Shown here one piece after another: positions 11,439 to 23,566 of a stretch of 64,000 nt of DNA. A program made the translations under genes and the position numbers. Position 1 is the first letter of the stretch; each line of letters starts with the position of its first letter. The DNA lies in the NCBI GenBank assembly GCA_963693305.1, contig OY855906.1, positions 13,523,102-13,587,101 on the forward strand, read 5' to 3'. Source of the stretch: Meandrina meandrites (taxonomy: Eukaryota > Cnidaria > Anthozoa > Scleractinia > Meandrinidae). Below the pieces are notes generated by a model, which made no database searches, was not told the DNA's origin, and saw only the letters and a list, made by a program, of their open reading frames with translations.

Positions 11439-13229
11439 ATGGTAAGCATTAATGTTTATATATGTTTCCTGTAGAAACAATAACGAAGAGCTGACGTGCT
11501 AACTCAATGCTGGTCTAGAAAAAGACGTCCTGCCCTATACGCCTCAACAATTTATTTAGCACGTGCAGTAATTTAGCTCTCGGTCAGTTTGTACGGAGCT
11601 CGCTGCGCTCGGTCCGTGCGCTATGACCTCGAGACAAATATTTCCCCGTGAGACCCTCCCACTCAGCAAATAAAGTCATATGACTGTCGGTTTGTATTTT
11701 ATAATACATATTTTATAAAACCCCTTTCCTGAACCCCCGTTGAATTATTTTTATAATTGAAAACCCTCGCCAATAAATAGTTACATTCCCATATGATAAA
11801 GGCCACTTTATGTAGCGCGTGATCAGATGACCTATGCTCATTAGAATGTAAAAGGAAAAAAGACCGACAATGGTTTATACCATCAGAAGTTGACTGGTGG
11901 TGGCCGTTGCAAGCGCTTCAGGCCTGTTGCATTTCCAATGTGTCTGTAGGTAACAAACCAAAAGAAGGTTGGCAGCGGAGTCTCGAGACATGTTCTCGAG
12001 ATGGGCTATGCTTAGCATCAATAAAAGGTAACGTCTAGTCGGAGACATCGATTGCTCGTATCAATATTGTAGGCTCGAAAAAATGGTATAAGACAATACT
12101 ACAATTGACAACTAGAAAGCAATCAATCGTAGACATTCGACCTTACACGTGTCATTTTTTCAAATATATCCTTTGCCATCATTTGTTTTAGGCAACGCTG
12201 GCTCCTGGAAGTCGTCCGTATCAAAGATGCCTCATTCCTGACATTCCCGAGGACTTACAGTATACAGTGCGTAACATCACCAACCTTGTACTTATTCCTG
12301 TTGATCTGCTGCTGGCTTCCATGTCCTTTGTCGCTAATTTTCTTGTTTTAACTGCTGTGGTACGAACAAAATCCCTTCAGCATCCTTCGTTACTACTGCT
12401 GTGCAATCTTTCAGTCAGCGATCTCCTGTGGGCAGTATTTACCATTGTCAGAAACACTGTGAGAATCACGCATGTCGATCAATGTCCTGAGCAAACGGGG
12501 TTAGAACCTGTATTTGTTGTCCTGTGTGTCTTAACAACCCTTGGGAACCTGGCCATCATCAGTAAGGACCGCCATCTGGCAATGACCAAGCCCTGGTGGT
12601 ACCGTTGTCACGTGAAACGATCGCACGTCTTCAGGAAAACAGCCCTGCTGTGGGTCTTCAGTGTGATAATGGCGATATTGGTCCACCCCAAAATACACCT
12701 CCCAGCTCTTCGTATAATGTTAATCATTGTTGCTTCTTTATTTCATCTTCTGTGTATTGCCGTCATGATTTCTTCGTATGTTGGAATATTAATCGCAAAT
12801 AGACGCAACAGGCAGATCATGCAACAGCACCAGCGGGACCATATGCAAGCCTTCTTTCAACGCGAGAAGCGATTGGCTAACACAGTTGGGTTGATACTGA
12901 TTGCGCTTTTCTGCACGTTTTTACCAGCCCTACTTTCGCCGTTGATTCTGGTAATACTGGGATTTTCAAACTCTGATTTTATACCTCTCAGGCCATTCTA
13001 TTCCTTGTTTATCACCTTAAATGGATTGTTCAATCCGCTTTTAAATTACGGTAGGAATAAAGACATTCGTACAGCGGTTCGTCGTTTAATCAGGCGTCCC
13101 CAACGTATTGGAAGAGTTCTTCCTCAATCGACTCAACGCAGACTGAATATTGTTTTTACTAAGTCATTCGAAATAAGAGTTGAGGAATGCTCAAGCCCAA
13201 CTCACATAATGTCAGGCACTAACTCTTAG
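11439..13229 (+). CDS. class A (rhodopsin-like) orphan GPCR, 346 aa, start codon on a separate exon
   Basis: Coding exons are 11439-11441, consisting only of ATG followed by GTAAGC, and 12192-13229, preceded by TTTTAG. The ATG exon begins at 11388 after CTTAG. Exon 3 has no in-frame ATG before TM1, so the spliced start is needed. The N-terminus has one Cys and an NIT glycosylation site at 29-31. Seven TM segments follow, with Asn in TM1 (VANFLVL, N50), LSVSD in TM2 (D78), a TM3-start Cys (HVDQC), KDRH in place of DRY, the TM4 Trp, FCTFLP in TM6 and NPLLNYGRN in TM7. The second extracellular loop lacks the Cys that usually pairs with the TM3 Cys. Ligand unknown. Confidence 0.8.
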
Positions 13230-13453
13230 ACAAGTGCTTCTGGCGGTACTTTGGAATAAAGGACTATCAAAAGTCGGTTTGATCAAATGCACGCTCACTT
13301 GTCGGCTGGGCGATTTTGTATACTTTCCCTTGAGTTTTCATACAGTGCTAATATACAATTAGTTGCTATAGTACCCAAGAGCATACAAGTGCATTTCATC
13401 ACGTAAGCCGTCTTCTGAGAAATGTTTGTGAAATATGTAACCTCATCTGGAGC

Positions 13454-13459
13454 AATAAA
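13454..13459 (+). terminator. polyadenylation signal of the GPCR at 11439-13229
   Basis: AATAAA is followed by a run of A. An earlier AATAAA at 13255-13260 lies only 26 bases after the stop and is an alternative. Confidence 0.45.
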
Positions 13460-13611
13460 AAAAAAAAAAAGGATAGTGTAAGTTGCATGTTAGCGGTCAT
13501 CTTAAAAACTGGAATTACATACTTTTATTCTGCACAATCTAAAAACCTGGAAAAGGCAGCATGAAGAAATGCTACCCACGGGCTGTATCGAAGACATGGA
13601 AGCAAGGCAGT

Positions 13612-13640
13612 AGTACTGCACCGATCCAAAGCGGCTCTGT
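13612..13640. repeat. left member of a distant inverted repeat
   Basis: About 29 bases around CCGATCCAAAGCGGCTCTG recur in inverse orientation at 18586-18614. Weaker similarity extends on both sides. Either a very long element spans the 5 kb between, or two copies of one short repeat lie in opposite orientation. I prefer the second, since the interval is full of unrelated repeats. Confidence 0.5.
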
Positions 13641-13929
13641 GATTGGCTACTCTCGATCACTTCCGTACCGCAATGTACCGAACCAATCACATGCAAGCTT
13701 TGGCTTGTCTTTTCGTTTGGAGCGCTTGTCGACGAGAAGTCGTTCGTGTGGGACACGTGAGCATCGTGTTGTGCGTAGTTTTTTTTTAAATATCGCTTCC
13801 ACAGTGTTGGTAAAGTTATTTTTTCTTAAATCGTCACTGAACAAATCCTAAAGTAAAGTAATAAATGGACGATGAATCTGAAATGCATAATAACAAGAAT
13901 GCCACTCGAACCTCGAACTCATGTGTCTA

Positions 13930-14545
13930 TATGTCCGGCAGCCGGACAGGTTTTCCAAAATACTCCGTGTCCGGCAGTCGAAAATATTTTCAAATTTCAA
14001 TTAATACCATCATTTACGTGTTAACATACCTGAAAACTTCACGAATTTCACCGCAGTGCGAGGTTTTGTGTTTTTTATCGGCGCCCTCAGTGTATAAATC
14101 GAATCCCATGACTTAGAAGCTTGCCGCCAGCTTCCGGACAGGAATTTCTAAATACTCCGTGTCCGGCAGTCGAGTATTTTTGGTTTTCTACTCGATAGAT
14201 TCGAACAGCATCATGATAGGCAATGCTAGGCAATGCTTTTCTTGTATTTCTTGCTAAGAAATTTACGATTGTCGCCGAAGTACACAGATTTTGTTGTTTT
14301 GTTACAAATATGCTTGCCGCCAGCTTCCGGACACGAATTTCTAAATACTCCGTGTCCGGCAGTCTAATATGTTTGGTTTTCTACTCGATAGATTCGAACA
14401 ACATAATGCTAGGTAATGCTATTCTTGTATTTCTTCCTAAGAAATTTACGATTGTCGCCGAAGTACGCCGAGTTTGTTGTTTTGTTGCAAATATGTTTGC
14501 CGGACACGAATTTCAAAATACTCCGTGTCCGGCAGTCTAATGTTT
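13930..14545 (+). repeat. ~190-bp tandem repeat, about 3.2 units
   Basis: Four occurrences of a 34-bp hairpin-forming block (CCGGACA...AATACTCCGTGTCCGGCAGTC) begin near 13943, 14133, 14326 and 14500. Between blocks 2, 3 and 4 the spacer also repeats (TTCTACTCGATAGATTCGAACA and AGAAATTTACGATTGTCGCCG). The last unit is shortened to about 174 bp. Short ORFs through it are by-products of the repeat. Confidence 0.85.
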
Positions 14546-15922
14546 TCTTCTAATAAATTGAAAGTTTCTCTCTTCGATAGATATGATTCCAATAATAACA
14601 TGCTAGGCAACCCTGTTCTTCATGCGATGCGATCGTTGTTTCCACGGAAGGAAAGGTTAATATATTCTGTATATTTATTTACCTCCTTGCCTTGACATAC
14701 TATGTAAACATGCTGTATACACGGCTTCCGAAATGTGTCAGTGAAACATTGTTTTCGGTCACGCTTGACCCAAGGTGACCTAGCTAATTTTTGGCGGGAA
14801 ACCTAGAGCGACTGCCGGCGAAAGGTGAAGATTTCCATCAACCAAGCGTGCTTATTTCTCTGGAGGAAAGTTTGAAGGCAAAATTGAAGGTAAGATCACA
14901 GATTTGACGTTTCCCATTTTAATAGCGCTGTTAATGGAGGAGAGGTTGGTGCTGGCCGATTCGCTGCACTCTCAGAATGCACGGGAACGAACACGAAACT
15001 CGCGTGTTGTTGCCGGACTGTGTGAGTGTCTGGAAAACAAAGTGAATAATGGCCGAATACTCCGAATAGTAACGATTAGCTTGACCAATTTGAATATGTG
15101 CTGTTTGTCTCTTGACCCTCAAATCGTTTTGGTCAAAAATCAGCATTTCTGCGTTAACTCTTTATAATATTGTGCAACATGTGCTTATCTGCCTGATCGA
15201 TCGGGGCTGGGTATAGCTGCAACCAAGAAGAGGAAACCACGCAAATCACTACCCGTTTCAAAATATCGAATAAATGAATATTAAAAGTCCATCGAAACTG
15301 AATTACGGATAACTTCAAATCCTTTTTTTCTCTCGCGGGAACAGCTTGAGTGCTAAACCGTTTCGATAAGGTTTTGTTAACTGTACTCAAACTGTTACCA
15401 TGCTATGAGATCTTTTTAGGTACTTTATCTCTGCCTTTATTGCAAAATAAAAAATAAAATAAAATAAAATATCTCAAAGTAGTTTCTTTAAATCGCGATA
15501 TATTGTAGTCAAACCGTATGTCAATTAAGTTAATGCATAAAAAAATGGGGATCACCGTGCTCGTTTAGAAGGAAAACAAAATTTATTTCCCTGCCGAGCT
15601 TAACCTGAAGGAAATCGCATAATGTTGTGTGCGCGCGCTTATGCGGAGAATCACGAGAAAAAATTAAACCAATCAAAATTGCAATATCTGGACTAAATTC
15701 ACAGCGCGCGCTAGCTCGCGCGTAATCTTGTTTCAGTTGAACAATTTGGGTTTAATAAAGTTAAAATTGGTTAAATTCTTCTGTTTCGTCGTCATTCAGT
15801 CGGTCCGGAGAACTTTACTTGATACTGTAATGAATTTTTTTAGTTTATGTGAGTAATTTATGGCGTTTTGGTCGAAATTCAAGCGAGTTATCGCAAAACC
15901 GAAAATTTTGTTGCGTGTGTCG
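14546..15922. other. no gene recognised
   Basis: Short ORFs occur (for example 14904-15167) but none shows a domain, good splice borders or a signal peptide. An (AAAAT)n-type simple repeat lies at about 15441-15471 and may be the tail of a lost retroelement. Confidence 0.4.
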
Positions 15923-16752
15923 TTACGTGTGTTTATCACATACGGGGCAAAATTACTGAACGCTGATTGGTTGAGACAGAGGGCATTTTTTCTTAATCAC
16001 GAGGGCACTTTTTGGTAATCAAGAGGGCATGATTATTTGATCCTGATTGGCTGAGCGCGCGTCGTCTGCACTGAGTTGGTTTCCCGCTTGAAACGAGTTT
16101 GAAAAAAGTTCAGAAACGCAGTGCATCCGAGTTTGATATAAATGCGGTTATTTCATCAAATGTGAAAGAAAATCGGTAGGCAGAAATGAGTGGTGCCTTG
16201 GTGGAATAGAGAGAGGACTTTTCAATCCAAATTCGTTTGTCACAGCCCGAAAAAACGTCTGGACGATTGGCGCTGCACGGAGAATAGAAATTCATGGCGG
16301 CTGAGACCACTGAATCGACACTGAAAGATAACATTTCTTCGTTTTGCTTGCTTCGCCTTATTAGAAACAGAGCCTGGAAAGGGCATAAATTTAGTTGGTA
16401 CTTACAGTTTTCGCTGTGGAAAGGAGAATGTCAGGTTCAAGAAGTTATTAAAGCTCGTTCGGACACTTAATTTGTGACTTTCATCGATGCAGCATTTCTG
16501 CGCGGTCGGACGCCTCGTAAACAAAGGTAAATAAAATTTAAACTGCATTCAGTTTTATCTGTGAAGGAACTATTATGAGTGAATTGCACATGCTGTGTTA
16601 TGCTTACTTTTACTGTTTCTCGACATAAGTTGATTATTGATGTGGTCATTTTGCTACGAGCAAATATTCTTGCCAACCGGTTTACGCCATGGCGGACCTC
16701 GTTTAAGTTTTCTTTTGTACACAATTTTGCCCTTTATGTGATAAACACGTAA
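15923..16752. mobile_element. TIR element of about 830 bp
   Basis: Termini at 15923-15954 (TTACGTGTGTTTATCACA...GGGCAAAATT) pair with 16723-16752 in inverse orientation. The interior holds no transposase-like ORF. The sequence GAGGGCA recurs inside. Confidence 0.55.
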
Positions 16753-16908
16753 TCGCAATGTGCCCTCGTGCAATTAAGGATTAATTTCACTTGCATTTTC
16801 AAAGTTTTCCAAATTGCCCTCGTCGCTTCGCGACTCGGGCAATTTTGTGAAAACTTCGAAAATGCGCGTGAAATTAATCCTTAATTGCCCTCGGGCCCAT
16901 GCGATTAC
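16749..16908. mobile_element. 160-bp foldback MITE
   Basis: Arms GTAATCGCA...GCCCTCG.GCAATTAAGGATTAATTTCAC pair with 16860-16908. A secondary inner hairpin surrounds TCGCTTCGCGA at the centre. It abuts the preceding TIR element, whose right end it overlaps by a few bases. Confidence 0.65.
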
Positions 16909-17032
16909 ATATACAAATCATTCACGTACAAACTCTTTGTGTTGCCAAATATGGTACTTGGCAAAACTGAATATTCGAACGCTGTGAACGCGCGTTACAC
17001 GTTTCAAGTCCTTATGAGTTTCTGGCGTAATA

Positions 17033-17612
17033 GGCCGTTTGCATTATTACGTCAATGCGCAAAGACTTCTGGTAGTTGTAGTAAAGTTCGCGCCAATCAC
17101 GCGTAAATTACGCGTGTACAGTAACTTCGAAATATGGAAATAACCTTTGAACGAGCGCGTAAACGGGCAAGATATGTTAACATTTTGACATTGATTCACT
17201 GTAGAGCAATATTCCCTTTCGTTACTCCCGTCAAATTGTAAAAGTGTACACAATTTTTGTACTTTCTATAACCTTGAAATGGCTTTGCTCGCGCAACTGA
17301 ATTCGTCATTTGGTGGAGAAATTTAACCAGCGCGCGCGTCCGTTGAAAGTAAGAAAAATTGCGCGAAATATCAAGGTAGAAAACGCAGCCACAATAGCAG
17401 CCTGTAATGTTTCGTCCTGCGGTAAACATAGACTGAGGTGGCTTTCCAATGAAAGCCTATCTGATTTGCATTTTTAGACCTTTTTAAAGCAATTCGGCGA
17501 GCCGTAAGCAAAATAACACACAATCGGCGTTATTTGTTCGTCGTTATTAGGCGCGAACTTTACTACAACTACCAGGAATCTTTGCGCGTTTGACGTCATA
17601 ATGCAAACGGCC
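17033..17612. mobile_element. 580-bp TIR element with GGCCGTTTGCA ends
   Basis: About 75 bp at the left (GGCCGTTTGCATTATTACGTCAATGCGCAAAGA...) are repeated inverted at the right end. TA lies directly outside both ends. The first eight bases, GGCCGTTT, are the same as in the 292-bp MITE family, so the two families may be mobilised by related transposases. Confidence 0.68.
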
Positions 17613-17748
17613 TATTAAAAAACGTTAACAGCGCCTCCCTAAAAGTGAGAGATACTGGGAACGAGGTTGTGACGCGTACTCCGGTGATTTAGGATGGACG
17701 AATCTAACACGCCAGCAGCAAATTCAAAGGACCACATTATTTTTCAGG

Positions 17749-17880
17749 TTTCTACACGGGTTGGCTCCAGACTATCTTTTCACTAAACTTGAAAAACGAG
17801 AAACCGTGTAGAACCTAATGCACTCTGAGAACAAACTCAACGTTCCATTACCATGCACTAACTATTACAAGAATACCTTG
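17749..17880 (+). pseudogene. relic of a non-LTR retrotransposon reverse-transcriptase C-terminus
   Basis: The frame reads FLHGLAPDYLFTKL, then one stop, then NKLNVPLPCTNYYK. This matches the thumb-side block of CR1/L2/jockey-like ORF2 proteins (hGlaPdYL ... l.VP..kT.yy..SF). The following conserved stretch has been replaced by a minisatellite. An in-frame TAG and the short length show that it is dead. Confidence 0.7.
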
Positions 17881-17884
17881 ATCT

Positions 17885-18427
17885 GTACGCTCGGTACAGT
17901 CGGTACAGTCGGTACGCTCGGTACAGTCGGTACGCTCGGTACAGTCGGTACAGTCGGTACGCTCGGTACAGTCGGTACAGTCGGTACGCTCGGTACAGTC
18001 GGTACAGTCGGTATGCTCGGTACAGTCGGTACAGTCGGTACGCTCGGTACAGTCGGTACAGTCGGTACAGTCGGTACAGTCGGTACGCTCGGTACAGTCG
18101 GTACAATCGGTACAGTCGGTACAGTCGGCACAATCGGTACAGTCGGTACAATCGGTACAGTCGGTACAATCGGTACAGTCGGTACAGTCGGTACAGTCGG
18201 TACAGTCGGTACAGTCGGTACAGTCGGTACAGTCGGTACAATCGGTACAGTCGGTACAATCGGTACAGTCGGTACAGTCGGTACAGTCGGTACAGTCGGT
18301 ACGCTCGGTACGCTCGGTACAGTCGGTACAGTCGGTACAGTCGGTACAGTCGGTACAGTCGGTACAGTCGGTACAATCGGTACAGTCGGTACAATCGGTA
18401 CAGTCGGTACAGTCGGTACGCTCGGTA
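17885..18427 (+). repeat. 9-bp minisatellite, about 60 units of GGTACAGTC
   Basis: Variants are GGTACGCTC and GGTACAATC. Because nine is a multiple of three and the unit has no stop in any frame, it keeps five or six reading frames open (Gly-Thr-Val on +, Asp-Cys-Thr, Tyr-Arg-Leu and Val-Pro-Thr on -). These long ORFs are artefacts of the repeat and not genes. Confidence 0.96.
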
Positions 18428-18585
18428 ACAACAATACATTCACTATCACTAACAGAGTAGGAAAAACCAGCAAGTATTCGTACCACAGAAATGAGCATGA
18501 CGACAGCAGGAGAGGTTTTACTAGCGACAAGTAGGAAGGCAATTCTTATTTTAAAAAAATCTTCCATTGTTCTTGCGAGATGGCC

Positions 18586-18614
18586 AATCACAGAGCCGCT
18601 TTGGATCGGTGGAG
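18586..18614. repeat. right member of the distant inverted repeat with 13612-13640
   Basis: It reads CCAATCACAGAGCCGCTTTGG and is the exact complement of the left member over about 29 bases. Confidence 0.5.
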
Positions 18615-18684
18615 TACCGCTCAAGCAAGGACGAGATAATCTACTGGTCTTTACTGTTTCATTGTTAGAAATAAATGTGGTATA

Positions 18685-19973
18685 AAAATAAATGACCCGA
18701 AAGGATGCATGAAATTTGTTTATATAACAATTTAACCTTTAAAAGCTAATATCTTATTCACACCAACAAAACATGTTTAGTTAAACCAGGTTTAAGAAAA
18801 TAAAAATCAGCAACAGACAACTCACACACTAAATTTTACATAGGGTTCAAGTATGCTTTAACTTGTGCTTTCATTGTGCCAAATTTGAAGTCGATAAACA
18901 TCAGTCAGCAACTTCCATCAAGAAAACAATTTTAAACCGTGTTTAACTAAACAACATTTAAACATGTTTAAGCTTTGATGTGAATGGGGCATAAGACTGT
19001 ATTTGCCGCTTTAAACCGGTTGTGCTAGTCGAACTGCATTGGTAAACGATCCACCAGCTTTTAACAACTCACCGAAATAGCTAAGCCTTCAGTTAATGTA
19101 TTTCAGTCTTTTGCGCAAAAAGACGTGCAAACGAGGCATGGAATTCACAATTAAAAGAGCCGGGCCTTGAAACTGCGGTACCCCTTAGGGATAAAATAAA
19201 TAGAAAGGGTTAAAATTAGAAGATAATGTGTGGGAAAAGAAGTGGGGTAAAGGATCTTTAGGGTATGTGAATAAACGAAGAGTTCACAAGTGCTTGTATA
19301 CGTGATTGTAAAAACGATGGAAGCAATGGAAAATGAAATTTTTTTAATTATTTCATGACATTCTGATCAGAAACCGAAACATCGGATAGTGGCGGAAGTT
19401 GGAAATGTTACGTGTCTGAATTAACGGTAATCAATTCCGAGAAAACAAATTGCGAAAGGAGGTCAAACACTGAGGTCAAAATCGTGTAGTCGGAAACACC
19501 GGAAGTGAAAGTAACGTTATTTCGATCGTTGGCAAGTATTTTAATTTCAGTCTCGCTGCAATCTATGCGACGTCAAAGGAAAACTGTTTCATCTCTTGAT
19601 CTCTTGTACTGGACTACTCTGAAATATAGGTAAGTAGGTCTTGAACTATTCTGTGAAATTGTTGATTGCAGAGTTTGTGCACAAACCGAAATCTTCACAG
19701 TGGTCAATAATGGTCTCACGCGTTACTTTCTCCTCTCCCCATCACAATGCTGAAAACAGACGATGAGCTGGCTGTATCTGCGTTAACTTACAGCGACAGA
19801 CAACGATATTGTCTTAAAATGTAACAGACTGAGAACTGTTGCAAATTATTTATATTTCACGTACGTAAGAAACGAAACCTCGTTTTAATCAATGTTCAGT
19901 CACCCGTTTGAAGAATTTAATTCTTTAAATTACTTATTACGTCTGCACTGCTCGTCGCCTAGAACTAACGGAA
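18685..19973. other. no gene recognised
   Basis: A good donor (TATAG then GTAAGTAGG) at 19629/19630 could end an untranslated exon, but I could not connect it to a gene. Several AACATGTTTA words near 18770-18970 hint at an old MITE. Confidence 0.3.
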
Positions 19974-20110
19974 ATTTAGCGTGCGCCATTGATTGTGCAT
20001 GCAACTGGCTTCCTTTTCAGTGCTCGAAAAAAGTGATATAATAAATCCTTCATTGACCAAGCTTGTTCGGTCAAGATGGCGGGATATTGGCCGAGTTCTT
20101 TTTTTGCGTG

Positions 20111-20143
<33 letters not shown>

Positions 20144-20279
20144 CACGCAAAAAAAAACGAGGCCAATATCCTGCCATCTTGACCGAACAAGCTTGGTCAA
20201 TGAAGGATTTATTATATCACTTTTTTCGAGCACTGAAAAGGAAGCCAGTTGCATGCACAATCAATGGCGCACGCTAAAT
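19974..20279. mobile_element. 306-bp near-perfect foldback MITE
   Basis: Arms of about 140 bp run inward from ATTTAGCGTGCGCC at 19974 and end with the complement at 20279. The loop is near GACCGAGACGAAGTCGAGGTC. The arms differ at only a few positions, which suggests a young insertion. ORFs on both strands here mirror each other. Confidence 0.8.
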
Positions 20280-21067
20280 CATTTCATTGGTTTAAAAGTT
20301 TAATGAGTGACTGTCAAATTCTTGAATGAATCGAGACGAAGTAAAACGATGCGACAACAGCGAAATTCACCTCATTTTAACCCTCAAAAGGATATTGAAA
20401 TGGCTTAAATTTGTAAAACAACATTGAGTTTGAAGCTAAAAGAAGAATGTCCATTCCATCTGCCCGCCAGCTTTTGATTACTGGACGTTTTGCAGAGTAT
20501 TTGCTCACTTCTGGCGCTTTAGTGGTGCACTGAACCTGCGGTGACATACACGAGCTGAATATTGAAATTGCTGGAAATTGTGATTGTTGAAAGCGTTTGG
20601 GATTTTAATACCACTTCACAGGAAAAGCTTGAACTTTTTTACATCATTAATTTAAATGCTCGACTCACCCTTACTCGACGTGAGCGTTAGAGGCTTCGGT
20701 GAAAAGATGTTAGGTTCGCCGTGCCGTCCGCTTTCTTCCATTTTTGAAGATGTTACACAAACTGTAACGACAAGTTTGCAGAATACTTTATTCTTCAGGT
20801 ATGTCACTGACTTCAGTCTCTCCCTTTTCCGCCAAACAAAGCTGATATCATGTCTTAAAGTTGCTTTGCGTTTTAATTTTTGTATCAGCCGGTTTTTGCG
20901 GCAAATAAACAGATAAAATTTACGAAACTCGTTAATTAACATTTGTAGTTGCCCCCGCAGGGTTTTGGCCCAGAGGCCAAACCCCGAGGAGGCATCATTG
21001 TAGTTCGCGCGTATATAGACTATATATATAATATACCAGACAAAATCTCGACTTGGCCAAAGTGGGA

Positions 21068-21129
21068 CCGCAAGTAGTATCGGTAGGTGTGATAAAATGC
21101 CCGCAAGTAGTATCGGTAGGTGTGATAAA
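21068..21129 (+). repeat. tandem duplication of a 29-bp word
   Basis: CGCAAGTAGTATCGGTAGG and its flanks occur twice (21068-21096 and 21101-21129) with a four-base spacer. No function is visible. Confidence 0.85.
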
Positions 21130-22600
21130 TTTCCCTGTACGGTGATTGGTCAATGATGACGCAAGATAAACGATGATTGGGTGATGATGACAAACCAAAG
21201 CGTGAGCACGTACACAAATGACAACAAGTCAACAAACGATGATTGCAGTTGGGTTGCTGCAGTTTCCTTCGAGCTTTATTGATTTCACTAGGTCTAGAAG
21301 CCGAAACTTACGCAATTGATATGATCAAAACCAAGAATAGTACGTATTGGTCTAGAAATTTCTCTTGTTAGCGTGTTGCGAGCAGCTCTCGTTCGCTCGC
21401 AGGATTGACAGACTCAATCCGAAATCGAGATTTGTCCGAGACACAAATCACACTTTACACGAGGGGTTTGAAAGACTCGGGCCACAACCAAGATATAAAG
21501 TTAGCAGCTGCGATAAGTTCAAAAAGAGTTAAAGAAGGAAAGTTTTTGAAAGATACCGCGAGCATTGAAACACGCAGAGAAGTGAGAAAGTTTTCACTTG
21601 AGACATACATGTATAACTAGCAACCTGTTGATCCAGTGCTTTCGGCCTTTAGGCGGAACATCATAACTTAAAAAAAAACTCAAGTGGTAGAAATAAAAGA
21701 TAAAAGACTCGATCAGTCTTTAGGCATTTAAGTAAAATTTGTAACTGAGACTTGTCAAGAAGGAAAGAGAATTCAAAAGAGTTCTTGAGATAATCAAAAC
21801 TCATGGCAGGCGTTTACATTGACAGAGGTGAGAAACCTTTTGGCATCCGTTTCGAGCTCAGCTGTCAAGTTGGTCATTGCTGCTTGAGTTCCCAGCCTTA
21901 ATATGATATATTGAAACAAAAAATCTGAAAACAGCTGGTGTCAATTGGTAGTTTTAAAACGTTTCGCTATTACCAAAGTTCATCCTCGCTACGATCACTC
22001 ATTACAGCAAAAAAAGAAAAAAAGAAACTCAGGAAGTTGGGAACGCGTTCGTGTAATTAAATTTACGTGATTATCACATGTAATCCTTCAGAATTTTTGC
22101 ATAATTTATCTTTGTTTTACTTAGCTACTTGACCTCAACAATTCATAGTGAAAGTTTGTCTTAAATGGCACGTCCTCGTCCCATGATCTTGAAAAAGAGA
22201 AGGCCAGAAACAAGTGATGCTTTGTGAGTAGAACACGAGAAAAATTATCGCAAGACTGTTCCAAACAAAAAACTGATTTTCAATCAATTAAGAAAATAGA
22301 ATAGCCAAAATATCAAGCGAAATAATTGACTGTAGTAACGGATACGCTGAGAAAAAACATGGAAAAAAGGATAACAGCGGGGGCAGCTGTAGTGTTAACT
22401 ATCCCTAGTTTAATTTGTTTGCTCTCATTCACTTCAAGACCTATTTCTTTGTTGTTGGACTTCCTTTTGCTAGAAATAGACAGGAAATCTTTGTGTTGTT
22501 TCGGATAAACGTTTCATAGCGAAAATTTACGACGAAAAGCTTTTTCAAGTAGCGTCAGTAAAAGTTTTTTCGCTTGCAGGAACACAGCGGGCGATCCCGA

Positions 22601-22628
22601 GCGGTCAAGATGGCTCCATCTTGACCGC
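22601..22628. repeat. 28-bp palindrome
   Basis: GCGGTCAAGATGG, two bases, then its exact complement. A further copy of CATCTTGACCGC follows about 35 bases later at 22667. It can form a stable stem in DNA or RNA. Confidence 0.8.
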
Positions 22629-23566
22629 CGGTTCGGGTAGCCAATCAGAGAACGAGATTCGCTTCATCTTGACCGCTCACGGAGCTAGTCATATAATAAT
22701 ATTACTTACTAGAAGTAATCACACAGCTTATTGAGTGCGTCTGAGTAAGTCTAACAGCATGTGGCTACATGTGTCTGCTAGTTTGTCGACATAGTGCCCA
22801 CACGAGTCATGGTAGTGAAAGTTTAAACCTCAGATAATGAACTTAACGGCAAAAGCTATTGATATCAGAATAACTGTAAAACAAACTGAAGTCGCTCCTT
22901 GCAATTTCGCGTGACATTCAAAAGCATAAACAGAGTCACAAATGCATGAGTAATATTTAAAGTGATCACTGTTTCCTTCACTCCATATGCGTAATTAGAA
23001 TAATTACGTATTTCACTTGAATTGTTATCGTTTGGCACTAAACTACTTCTCAACTCCACAAAGATCTAAAAATCCTTTCACTTCCATTTCAAATTCCAGA
23101 ATACAGACATATTAACACGCGAACTTTCCATTCAATGTCACTGCGCGCATAAATTAAATTCAATGAAGACAATGATTTCCACTTCCTCGGGCTGTTAGTC
23201 GGGGCGAAACGAAGTAAACCCTGCAGAAATCGTAGCGGCGAGAGTTTTCAAGAAAAGTGGCAAGAGCGCCTGGGAAACGAGTCTCTCCAGACCATTTCCA
23301 AGCGGCTGGCCTTTTCGAAAGGCCCAACGAAAAATTTTCGCCTTGACTACACAAGACCCCCAAGAAGTCACAGACTTCACAAATTGGGATGCGTTCTCCT
23401 AGCCTCCAACGCGATTAATTATGTCCTGTTCTCAGAAGTTTTTTCTTCTTCTCAACCCGAGAAAAAACTGATAATGGCACCAAAAAGAAAAAGTCAATTT
23501 GCTATGAAATTGCTTGGGCTGGGCAATGCAAACATTAAAATTACTATTTCCATTTGTGTTCCACAG

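Noticed and set aside
17818..18624. Long ORFs of 190-258 codons on both strands
   Set aside because: All are produced by the stop-free 9-bp minisatellite and have no non-repeat protein signal.
20652..20942. Overlapping ORFs of 86-96 codons on both strands
   Set aside because: No domain, splice context or similarity to the neighbouring genes.
21405..21620. ORF after an AG acceptor as a coding exon
   Set aside because: Composition looks protein-like, but there is no partner exon, domain or signal peptide to support it.
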